Shown one piece after another: positions 7,641 through 15,536 of a stretch of 58,129 nucleotides of DNA. Location of the stretch: NCBI GenBank assembly GCA_017617445.1, contig JAFZWE010000016.1, positions 1-58,129 on the forward strand, given 5' to 3'. Positions within the stretch are counted from its first letter, which is position 1. Each line of letters opens with the position of its first letter. The notes beneath the pieces were generated by a model that saw only the letters and a list, made by a program, of their open reading frames with translations, ran no database searches and was not told the DNA's origin. Made by a program: the position numbers and the translations under genes. This DNA is from Bacteroidales bacterium (GTDB taxonomy: Bacteria > Bacteroidota > Bacteroidia > Bacteroidales > WCHB1-69).

Positions 7641-10025
7641 TTACTCAACGATAAACTTTTGGACTTGCTTGCCCTGTTTGCCTTCAATGCTCAGCATATA
7701 CATGCCTTTGGACAAATTGCTGACATTGATGCTGTGATGAAGTTCGCCATCAAGATTCTCCACGCTTTCGAGAGAGAGAGTTCTTCCTGTCATGTCGCAG
7801 ATGCGGAAATTGAGCTGGCTTTCGGTGTCGGAAATCACATCTACATTCAAAACATTGCAGGCGGGATTCGGATAGACGCTCACCTGGTTCAAAGTGTTGT
7901 TTTCGTCAATGTCGGTGACGATTTCATAAGTGAGGGTGAAACCGTTGTCTTCGTCAAAGTTGTCGGAGATAAAACGGATTTGAATTTTGGGTGCACGGCA
8001 AACAAACACATCTTCATCGGGCCAGTTGTACTGGTCAATTCTTTTCAGGAGGACAGCCTTGTTCGGATTCGGGTTGGTAACATCAAAGAAATCGATGAAG
8101 TCACCCTCGCCCAACTCAATCTGCGGATAGGAGAAGTAGACCTTGGAGGCTCCGTTGATTTTCCATACGCAGTTGGTCTCCGGACGATAGGGAGTGTTCT
8201 GGTCCACATTGGCATTTCCCTTATCAGTGATAATGCCGCTGCCGGTCAATACGGTCTGAGCGTCGCAATATTGTGCGGGGACAGTTACGCTGAAATCCAG
8301 CACGAAGCCCATACCAACCTGATCATTGCTGTTGGAGACGAAGCGGATGGTGATGCTGTCAGCGTTAATGTTGAATGCGGAGGGAAGGGTTTGTCCTGAA
8401 TAGCGAGCCTCTTCCTGATTCATATTGCCGTTTTTGTAGAAAATAACATAGTCGCCATTGGCTTCAGTATCCAGTTTTTTGAACTTGATAGTGTAGCGAG
8501 TAGCTTCGGGAGCGGAGATGGTCCAAGTGCGGTCAGTGTTGGGAAGGTAAGCAAGGTGACCGGCGCCATCGCTGATGGATCCAGAGGTACCCACCACGCG
8601 CACATCGCCTTCGGTCAACTTAGCCGGGTTGCCTGCAGGATAGAGGCCCACAAAAGCGGCTTCAGCTTCACGGTAGCCATCCAGATAGCCAGTTCCCGAC
8701 AATTGGAAGTAGCCATTGTTATAACCGCCCCATCCCCAATTCACATGGAACAGGGTGTGGGAGAAGGTAGTGTCAACGACATAGGAGGTATCGCTGTGGG
8801 AGATATTGTAAACGGAGTCAATGTTCACGATTTCAACATAAGTTGCGGTAGTGTCATAAATCACAGTCACGCTGTCCACCTGAATGGTGTCAATGTCATA
8901 AGTATATGAGAAGGTGGTGTCCACATGATCCAAGGTGTAGATGGTATCGGAATAGACGGGAGTGGTAGTGATATTGTTCACGTCGCGGTAGCCGTCAAGG
9001 ATAAAGGCGTGACCGCCGCGGGAGTCTCTTGCGGAATAGTAGAGGGGACGGAGGGAATCCAACTCGTTGTGGATTTCTTTGATCCAGCTGACACTGTTGG
9101 AGTAGTCGCTTCTTTTCAGTTGCTGGGCGGTACGGTTATATCCCCAGTTGTTTTTAAGGGCTTCCAAAGCATCTTCGGAAACAGCACCGGAACTGCTCGG
9201 GCCATAGTCCATCAGGACAGACATACCGGCGTGCCACATCAGCTGTGCCACCTCACCATTATAGAAGTTGAGGTCCTCATTGGGCATCAGGTTATAGTCA
9301 TGGAGCGTATTGAAGCTCTGCACCTGCCACGGAAATTCCACGGTATCGGTAATTTCATTGTCGTCATTCAGTTCATAGTGGATGGGGTGATAGGCGACAC
9401 CAAGCTCACCAAAATCGGGATAGCGATAGAAGTGCATCAGCACAGCCATATCGGCAGCCACACATCCGGCGGGGACGTGGTGGTCGCAGTCTGTATTATG
9501 CTGGTACTGGGTGGCGTCGCTATAAATCGGACAGTAGTTATTGTAATATTTGGTCTGGTTCCAAGTGGAGTTGATCAACGGTTTCACCTCTTGAGAAACA
9601 TAGGTCTCACGGGTGTTCGTCGGCTGGAAATTCTTGTAGAAGTTCCACTCCTTGGCGGCAGCCGCATTTTCCGTACCTTTGGCGGCAGCGATGGAATTCT
9701 TGTAAACATTCAGCGCATAGTTGGCTACTGTCCCGTCATATTCGCTGTCCAAGGAATATGCAAGCACCGGACTTACCGCATCAGAGGCTGACACAATGAT
9801 GAAACCGCCACCACGGATAGTGAACACATAATACAGCGGTTCATTGTCCTCATTGTATTCTGTATGCTTGAGGATGAAGTCAGCCGTTGTCACCTGCTTG
9901 TCAGGATAAGTAGCTGAAATAAAATTCTTTGACGCTGTCTTTGCCTCCTGTACGGAAACAACATTGTCTGCAAAAACAAAAGTGAACAGACAACACAAGA
10001 GAACTAGTAAAAATGCTTTCTTCAT
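7641..10025 (-). CDS. Secreted C10 (streptopain-like) cysteine protease with CUB-like domains and T9SS tail
   Basis: Predicted secreted cysteine protease of 794 residues. A signal peptide (1-19) leads into a Spi-type propeptide (about 20-120). The C10 catalytic domain shows the nucleophile Cys188 in AGCVAADMAV and His339 in GGHAFILDGY, with the conserved NWGWGG at about 429-434. Between His339 and NWGWGG lies an unusual insertion of about 80 residues rich in Asp, Thr, Ser and Val (348-425). Two CUB-like beta domains follow (about 470-580 and 585-690). A type A T9SS sorting domain (YPNPACNVL ... GMYMLSIEG) ends the protein. The family includes streptopain, periodontain and prtT-type enzymes that degrade host or dietary protein; the substrate here is unknown. 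It has its own promoter (10066) and terminator. Confidence 0.92.
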   Translation of the reverse strand: MKKAFLLVLLCCLFTFVFADNVVSVQEAKTASKNFISATYPDKQVTTADFILKHTEYNEDNEPLYYVFTIRGGGFIIVSASDAVSPVLAYSLDSEYDGTVANYALNVYKNSIAAAKGTENAAAAKEWNFYKNFQPTNTRETYVSQEVKPLINSTWNQTKYYNNYCPIYSDATQYQHNTDCDHHVPAGCVAADMAVLMHFYRYPDFGELGVAYHPIHYELNDDNEITDTVEFPWQVQSFNTLHDYNLMPNEDLNFYNGEVAQLMWHAGMSVLMDYGPSSSGAVSEDALEALKNNWGYNRTAQQLKRSDYSNSVSWIKEIHNELDSLRPLYYSARDSRGGHAFILDGYRDVNNITTTPVYSDTIYTLDHVDTTFSYTYDIDTIQVDSVTVIYDTTATYVEIVNIDSVYNISHSDTSYVVDTTFSHTLFHVNWGWGGYNNGYFQLSGTGYLDGYREAEAAFVGLYPAGNPAKLTEGDVRVVGTSGSISDGAGHLAYLPNTDRTWTISAPEATRYTIKFKKLDTEANGDYVIFYKNGNMNQEEARYSGQTLPSAFNINADSITIRFVSNSNDQVGMGFVLDFSVTVPAQYCDAQTVLTGSGIITDKGNANVDQNTPYRPETNCVWKINGASKVYFSYPQIELGEGDFIDFFDVTNPNPNKAVLLKRIDQYNWPDEDVFVCRAPKIQIRFISDNFDEDNGFTLTYEIVTDIDENNTLNQVSVYPNPACNVLNVDVISDTESQLNFRICDMTGRTLSLESVENLDGELHHSINVSNLSKGMYMLSIEGKQGKQVQKFIVE

Positions 10026-10065
10026 ACAAATATGGATTTTAATTTATAATCACAAATTAAGCGGG

Positions 10066-10073
10066 CAAAAATA
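10066..10073 (-). promoter_or_regulatory. Bacteroidota -7 box TATTTTTG for the C10 protease
   Basis: Minus-strand TATTTTTG followed by C lies about 40 bases upstream of the C10 protease start codon. The surrounding leader is AT-rich. A TTG-type -33 element is not convincing. Confidence 0.6.
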
Positions 10074-10129
10074 CAAAAAAAAATAACGAAATACCCTCAT
10101 CAGGTTTGTTTTTTTGTTTTTTTATCAAA

Positions 10130-10159
10130 AAAAGAAAAAGGGCAGGTGAAAACCTGCCC
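10130..10159 (-). terminator. Rho-independent terminator of the ferritin gene
   Basis: A perfect 8-bp stem, GGGCAGGT (10140-10147) with ACCTGCCC (10152-10159), closes a four-base loop. On the minus strand it is followed by TTTTTC and a further T tract. It lies about 24 bases beyond the ferritin stop codon. Confidence 0.9.
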
Positions 10160-10182
10160 TACTATGGAATAAAAAGAATGGT

Positions 10183-10701
10183 TTAGTCCTCGTTGTTAAG
10201 TGTTGCATCCACGAAAACGCGGGTGGAGAGTTCTTTGTCCAGCGCGTACATGGCTGCCTGGTCTTTTTCAATCATTTTCACTGTGCTGAGTAGTTCTTCT
10301 GCGTGGGCTTCTTCCTCCACCTGTTCATCCACGTACCAGTTCAGGAAGTTGATGCTGGCATAGTCGCGGATTTCATGGGCGGTATCCATCAGTGCGTGGA
10401 TCAGGGAGGTAACCTTCTGTTCGTGTTTGAGGGTCTGTTCCAGAATAGCGACGGGGGACTTCCAGTTGGTGTCCACCTTGGCGATAGGTTTGAGGGTAAC
10501 ATCGCCGCCGCGTTCGTGGATATAGCGGAACATCTTCATGCCATGGCTGAATTCCTCTTGGTATTGGACATACATCCAGTTGGCGAAGCCCGGAAGATTA
10601 TGCTGGGTGAACCAAGCCGACATGCTCAGATAAAGGTAACCCGACCAAAATTCAGCGTTGATTTGGTCATTGATTTGTTTCTGCATTTTTTCGTTCAACA
10701 T
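10183..10701 (-). CDS. ftnA: Bacterial non-heme ferritin
   Basis: Cytoplasmic iron-storage protein that assembles into a 24-subunit shell and oxidises Fe(II). All metal ligands fall at the same numbers as in E. coli FtnA: Glu17, Glu50, His53, Glu94 and Gln127/Glu130 for the ferroxidase sites, with Glu49, Glu126 and Glu129 for the third site. At 172 residues the length is typical. No heme-binding Met typical of bacterioferritin is evident. It is monocistronic, with a -7 box about 95 bases upstream and a strong terminator, and is divergent from murD. In this lineage ferritin usually also protects against oxygen stress. No clear iron- or peroxide-responsive operator is visible. Confidence 0.96.
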   Translation of the reverse strand: MLNEKMQKQINDQINAEFWSGYLYLSMSAWFTQHNLPGFANWMYVQYQEEFSHGMKMFRYIHERGGDVTLKPIAKVDTNWKSPVAILEQTLKHEQKVTSLIHALMDTAHEIRDYASINFLNWYVDEQVEEEAHAEELLSTVKMIEKDQAAMYALDKELSTRVFVDATLNNED

Positions 10702-10796
10702 GACTATATAAATTTTACGGGGTCCTGTTCACTCTTATACTGTCCTGATGCGGGGAGAACCCGTTGCCCGCGCCATGACATTGCCGTTTGGCGGCG

Positions 10797-10804
10797 CAAA
10801 AATA
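10797..10804 (-). promoter_or_regulatory. Bacteroidota -7 box TATTTTTG for ferritin
   Basis: Minus-strand TATTTTTG followed by C, about 95 bases before the ferritin start codon. It implies a leader of about 85-90 bases. Confidence 0.55.
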
Positions 10805-10960
10805 CGATTTTTTTGAGTTATGTAGTTACAGATTTTAATTTTTGGGAAAAAGAGGAGGAAAAATGCGAGAGCCGTCCAAAACCATTTTATTTTCCATATT
10901 TTATTTTTTGAAACGACAAAATTACTGTTTTTTTTTGAGAATTTGAATGAAAAAAAGTGG

Positions 10961-10968
10961 TATTTTTG
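10961..10968 (+). promoter_or_regulatory. Bacteroidota -7 box TATTTTTG for murD
   Basis: Plus-strand TATTTTTG followed by C, 47 bases before the murD ATG. TTTG words at 10934 and 10942 are candidate -33 elements, but neither has ideal spacing. The 10702-11015 gap otherwise contains only divergent leader sequence. Confidence 0.6.
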
Positions 10969-11015
10969 CGCGTGCAAATCCAAGGTTAGTCACTAACACC
11001 GAGTAATAAATAAAA

Positions 11016-12410
11016 ATGAAAGAACAACTCATTGCCGATTTTTTCAAAAACAAAAAGACAGTCATTGTCGGTTTTGGCCGGGAGGGGGTTTCTTCCTACC
11101 GCTTTCTTCGCAAGCACTACCCCACCATGCCCCTGACCATTGCTGACCAGAGTCCGCTCATCCATGTGAACGATTTTGCCGAGGACAAGCATCTCTCCAT
11201 TGTGGCAGGAGAGAAGTACGATCAGAATCTCAACAAGTACGACATTATTCTGAAGTCGCCGGGGGTGAATCTGAACCGGATCAACTACTTTATTCCCCCC
11301 GAAAAGTTCGCTTCACAGGCGGAGCTTTTCATGATGGCCTACGGTTCGCAGGTGATCGGTGTGACCGGCACCAAGGGGAAGAGCACCACTGCCTCCCTGA
11401 TTTACCACATCCTTCACCACGCGCGGGGCAACGCCCTTTTGGCCGGCAACATCGGCATCCCGTTTTTTGACATACTCGACCAGATTCAGGAGGACACCAT
11501 TTTGGTGGCGGAACTTTCGGCCCACCAGTTGGAGTACACGCGTTTTTCCCCGCATGTCGCCATCCTGCTCAACCTGTACCAAGAGCATCTGGACCATTTC
11601 AACACTTTCAACAACTACCAGTTGGCCAAATTCAACATCACCGCACACCAGCAAGAGGACGACATCTTCATCTACAACTACGACGACCGCTACATTCCCA
11701 CCCTGATTGACAGCCACAAAATTTCCCGCCGTTTCATCCCGTTCAGCACCTCCACCACGTTGAAAAACGGGGCATTCTGCACACAGACCGACATCGTGTT
11801 GATGAAAAACAACGAACAGATCTGCACCATCCCGATCGCCGACAGGGAGAACCTTCCCGGCATCCACAACAACAACAACATCATGGCGGCCATACTGGCC
11901 TGCAAAACACAGAATATCAGCAACGAAGAGATCATCCGCCACGTTGCCACCTTCAAGGGTCTGGAGCATCGCATTGAATTTGTGGGGCAGGTCCGCGGCA
12001 TCTCGTTCTACAATGACAGCATCTCCACCATTCCGGAGGCCACCATCGCCGCGCTCAAAACCGTGAAGCGGGTGGACACGCTGATTGTCGGCGGCTTCGA
12101 CCGCGGCATTGACTACAGTCTTCTCTTGGAGTATCTCCACGAGAATCCGGTCCGAAACATTGCTTTCGTAGGGAAAGTCGGAGAGCGGATTCTGTCGGAA
12201 TGGGAGAAAAGCGGCGCGCCGCTGCCCGAGCACTTTCTTGTGGAAAACGACTATGCCAAAATCGTGGACTTCGCCTATGCACACACCGAGGCGGGTCACA
12301 GTTGTCTGCTCTCCCCTGCCGCCGCCTCTTACGACCAATTCAAAGACTTTACCGTCCGTGGACGCACCTTCAAGGAACTGGTGTTGAAAAAAAACGATTC
12401 CCAACTTTAA
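11016..12410 (+). CDS. murD: UDP-N-acetylmuramoylalanine--D-glutamate ligase
   Basis: Cytoplasmic Mur ligase that adds D-glutamate to UDP-MurNAc-L-Ala in peptidoglycan precursor synthesis. Three parts are seen: an N-terminal Rossmann-like domain (VGFGREG near residue 21), a central ATPase domain with the P-loop GVTGTKGKST at about 113-122, and a C-terminal ligand domain with YNDSISTIPEATIAAL and VGGFDRGIDY. The substrate-binding GNIG motif is present. The 464-residue length is normal. The gene is not in a dcw cluster: its next neighbour is polA, 12 bases downstream on the same strand, so the two are probably co-transcribed. Identification is strong. Confidence 0.95.
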   Translation: MKEQLIADFFKNKKTVIVGFGREGVSSYRFLRKHYPTMPLTIADQSPLIHVNDFAEDKHLSIVAGEKYDQNLNKYDIILKSPGVNLNRINYFIPPEKFASQAELFMMAYGSQVIGVTGTKGKSTTASLIYHILHHARGNALLAGNIGIPFFDILDQIQEDTILVAELSAHQLEYTRFSPHVAILLNLYQEHLDHFNTFNNYQLAKFNITAHQQEDDIFIYNYDDRYIPTLIDSHKISRRFIPFSTSTTLKNGAFCTQTDIVLMKNNEQICTIPIADRENLPGIHNNNNIMAAILACKTQNISNEEIIRHVATFKGLEHRIEFVGQVRGISFYNDSISTIPEATIAALKTVKRVDTLIVGGFDRGIDYSLLLEYLHENPVRNIAFVGKVGERILSEWEKSGAPLPEHFLVENDYAKIVDFAYAHTEAGHSCLLSPAAASYDQFKDFTVRGRTFKELVLKKNDSQL

Positions 12411-12422
12411 AAACACAACCGA

Positions 12423-15113
12423 GTGACACAGAAAAAATTATTCCTCCTTGATGCTATGGCATTGATATACAGAGCTTACTATGCCATGGTCAAAAGTCCG
12501 AGGCTTACCTCCAACGGGCTAAACACCTCCGCCATGCTGGGGTTCACCAATACGCTGTATGAAGTAATCAAAAACGAAAAGCCCACGCACATTGCCGTCG
12601 CTTTTGACACCGGTGCACCCACGCTGCGCCATGCGGATTTTGACAGCTACAAAGCCAACCGTGAAGCCACCCCTGATGACATTGTCACTGCCATTCCCTA
12701 CATCAAACGGATCATCACCGCTTTCGGCATCCCCATCCTTTCTTTGGACGGATACGAAGCGGACGACATTGTAGGCACCGTGGCCAAACATGCGGAAATC
12801 GCCGGCTTTGAGGTCTACATGATGACTTCCGACAAGGACTACGGCCAGCTAGTTTCCGAACACATCCGCATGTACAAACCCGGCAAGTTCGGAAATCCCG
12901 CGGAAATCGTGGGTGTGGAGGGGATATGTGAAAAATACGGTCTTCAAAGACCCGAGCAACTCATTGACATCCTGGGTCTTTGGGGAGACTCCTCCGACAA
13001 CATTCCCGGCGTGCCCGGCATCGGAGAAGTAAAAGCCAAAAAGCTGATTGCCCAATTCGGCAGTATTGAGAACATCTATGCCCATATTGACGAGGTGGAC
13101 AACGCCAAGCTGCGGCAGACACTGGTGGAAAACGAAGAACAGGCGCGCATGTCCAAAAGCCTGGCCACCATCATTCTGGATGTGCCCATCTCCTACCAAT
13201 GGGACGACATGAAATTCGGCAACATCCACACTGCCGAACTCCAGCAAGTGTTTTCCGAGCTGCAGTTCAAAGCTCTTTCCACCCGCATCTTCAACGACCC
13301 CATCTTCCGCACCTCGGCCACATCCGCGCCAGACCTCTTCTCTGCACCCACAGACTTCCCCATGGAAGAAAACGAAATCCCACAATTTGAAGATTTTACA
13401 AAAAAAGAACATCACTATATCGCTTCCCACCAGCTAACCGATCCCCTTCCCGACCCTCTCTATTTTGAATGGCTGCTCAACAACGGGAAAATTGCCGGCT
13501 TCTTCTGGGCAACAGAACAAGACATTTGCTATCATCTGCTTGAAAACGAACATTTTTATTATCAAAATTTACTCAAAGGAATTTTTGAAAACCACCGTTT
13601 CATCGTCACTTACAACTGCAAACAGACATACAAATTCCTTGAGTTGCTGAACATTCCCATCCACGCACAACTCTACGATCTCCAGATCGCACACTATCTG
13701 ATTCAGCCGGAAAACGCACACGCGCTGCCCGGATTGGCAGAGAACTATCTGTCATACAAAATGATAGAAGAACCGAAAAAAAACATTCCTACCGTACAGG
13801 AACTGATCAACCGGACCGGAGAGCAAATTGAAATCTACAGAAGAGTCTATCCAATTTTCAGCAAAGAGCTCACTGATAACGGGTTGACACAGCTTTTTAC
13901 ACAAATTGAGATGCCTTTGTCGGCGGTTTTAGCCAAAATGGAAAACAATGGCATCTATTTGGACAAGGGCATTCTGGCAGAGAACTCCAAGCAACTCAAC
14001 CTTGAAGTGACAGCCTTGGAACAGCAAATTTACAATTTGGCTGGAGAAACATTCAACTTAGCATCCCCAAAGCAGTTAGGAGAAATCCTTTTTGAAAAAC
14101 TGCATGTGATTGACAACGCCAAACTGACCAAAACCAAACAGTATCAGACAGGAGAAGAGATCTTAATGAAATTGGCCAACCGCCATCCCATCATCCCGCT
14201 GATTTTGGAATGGCGAAGTCTTTCCAAGCTGAAATCCACCTACATTGACGCCTTGCCGGCATTGGTCAATCCCCGGACGGGCAGAATCCACACCACATTC
14301 AACCAGACCGTCACATCCACAGGACGGCTCAGTTCTACCAATCCCAACCTGCAGAACATCCCCATCCGCACCCAACGCGGCAAGGACATCCGCAGGGCTT
14401 TCACAGCCGTGGAACCCGGATCTGTTATCATGTCAGCTGATTACTCCCAGATTGAATTGCGTATTGTGGCGGCAGTCTGTGGGGACAAAGAGATGATTGA
14501 CTCCTTCAAAAACAATGAGGACATTCACACGCTGACCGCTGCCCGGGTATATAATGTGGATGTAAAAGAGGTTACTGCCGAGATGCGGCGCACGGCCAAG
14601 ACCGTGAATTTCGGCATTTTATATGGCATTTCGGCCTTCGGTTTGGCGGAGCGTCTGTACATTTCGCAAAAAGAGGCTCGCGACCTGATCACAGGATATT
14701 ACCAACACTTTCCAAAAATCATCCAGTATCTGAATGACACAGTGGAGTTTGCCCGCGCCAACGGATATGTGGAGACTCTGCTGCACCGCCGGAGGTACAT
14801 CCGGGACATCAACTCCCCGAACGCCATTCTCCGGAAAGCGGCGGAACGCAATGCCATCAACGCGCCCATCCAAGGAACGGCGGCCGACCTTATCAAGATT
14901 GCCATGATCCGCGTGGACCAGGCCATGACACAAAGGAAACTCAAAAGCAAAATGCTACTTCAAATCCATGATGAACTGGTTTTTGAAGTGCCTGAAAATG
15001 AAATCCAGGTGATGAAAGAGCTCGTCACATCAACGATGAACAACGCCATCCAGCTGGAGGTTCCGTTGACCACCGAAGTAAATTACGGAAGAAGCTGGTT
15101 TGACGCGCATTGA
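12423..15113 (+). CDS. polA: DNA polymerase I, probably without 3'-5' proofreading
   Basis: Family A DNA polymerase for Okazaki-fragment processing and repair, 896 residues, using a GTG start 12 bases after murD. The N-terminal 5' nuclease (about 1-290) is intact (YRAYYA, GYEADDIVG, TSDKDYGQL). Polymerase motifs are intact: motif A SADYSQIELR, motif B RRTAKTVNFGILYG and motif C QIHDELVFEV. The middle 3'-5' exonuclease domain (about 320-490) is recognisable by position, but all three acidic motifs look lost. The expected FDTET is AGFFWATEQ, the NLKYD region is YNCKQTYKFL, and no YxxxD is seen in the third motif. Such loss occurs in other PolA enzymes such as Taq. The last 31 bases overlap convergent recX. 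Confidence 0.95.
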   Translation: MTQKKLFLLDAMALIYRAYYAMVKSPRLTSNGLNTSAMLGFTNTLYEVIKNEKPTHIAVAFDTGAPTLRHADFDSYKANREATPDDIVTAIPYIKRIITAFGIPILSLDGYEADDIVGTVAKHAEIAGFEVYMMTSDKDYGQLVSEHIRMYKPGKFGNPAEIVGVEGICEKYGLQRPEQLIDILGLWGDSSDNIPGVPGIGEVKAKKLIAQFGSIENIYAHIDEVDNAKLRQTLVENEEQARMSKSLATIILDVPISYQWDDMKFGNIHTAELQQVFSELQFKALSTRIFNDPIFRTSATSAPDLFSAPTDFPMEENEIPQFEDFTKKEHHYIASHQLTDPLPDPLYFEWLLNNGKIAGFFWATEQDICYHLLENEHFYYQNLLKGIFENHRFIVTYNCKQTYKFLELLNIPIHAQLYDLQIAHYLIQPENAHALPGLAENYLSYKMIEEPKKNIPTVQELINRTGEQIEIYRRVYPIFSKELTDNGLTQLFTQIEMPLSAVLAKMENNGIYLDKGILAENSKQLNLEVTALEQQIYNLAGETFNLASPKQLGEILFEKLHVIDNAKLTKTKQYQTGEEILMKLANRHPIIPLILEWRSLSKLKSTYIDALPALVNPRTGRIHTTFNQTVTSTGRLSSTNPNLQNIPIRTQRGKDIRRAFTAVEPGSVIMSADYSQIELRIVAAVCGDKEMIDSFKNNEDIHTLTAARVYNVDVKEVTAEMRRTAKTVNFGILYGISAFGLAERLYISQKEARDLITGYYQHFPKIIQYLNDTVEFARANGYVETLLHRRRYIRDINSPNAILRKAAERNAINAPIQGTAADLIKIAMIRVDQAMTQRKLKSKMLLQIHDELVFEVPENEIQVMKELVTSTMNNAIQLEVPLTTEVNYGRSWFDAH

Positions 15114-15523
15114 GAGATTTCTGATGCGGAATAACCCTTAGCCATCAAAAAACGGTACATCTTTTCGTGGGCTTCTCCGGGATGTTCCTGTTTCCAGCGG
15201 TCCATAAGAAACTGCAGATTGTCCTTATATTTCGCATCATCAATCTCCTGCAGCTGTTCGGCAATCACTTCGTTGGCAATTCCATGTTGCCGGAGGCCCA
15301 TCAGAATCTTCATCCTTCCCCAGCGTTTGCTGTTGATTTTCCCACGGATATAGCATTCTGTGAAACGCTGGTCATTCACGAAACCCTCCGCCTCCAAATT
15401 CTGTAGAAGTGACTCCGCCTCTTGCGGGGGCACTTTCAGTTGCATCATCTTTCGGCGCACCTCCCATGAACTACGCTCCTGATAGCAGCAGAATTTCTGG
15501 AGTTTGTCCGCGTTGGTTTGCAT
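15083..15523 (-). CDS. recX: RecX-family regulatory protein
   Basis: 146-residue, mainly helical protein of the RecX family, which binds RecA filaments and modulates recombination. Family signatures include SSWEVRRKM near the N terminus, EAEGFVNDQRFTECYIRGKI in the middle and the tandem three-helix repeat pattern ending in FLMAKGYSASEI. Its 3' end overlaps the 3' end of convergent polA by 31 bases. It starts only 13 bases after the fibronectin-III protein stop on the same strand and has no visible promoter, so it may rely on that gene's transcript. No recA is present in the window. Identification is good; the regulatory role here is inferred from the family. Confidence 0.88.
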   Translation of the reverse strand: MQTNADKLQKFCCYQERSSWEVRRKMMQLKVPPQEAESLLQNLEAEGFVNDQRFTECYIRGKINSKRWGRMKILMGLRQHGIANEVIAEQLQEIDDAKYKDNLQFLMDRWKQEHPGEAHEKMYRFLMAKGYSASEISQCASNQLLP

Positions 15524-15536
15524 AACAGATTCTCTC

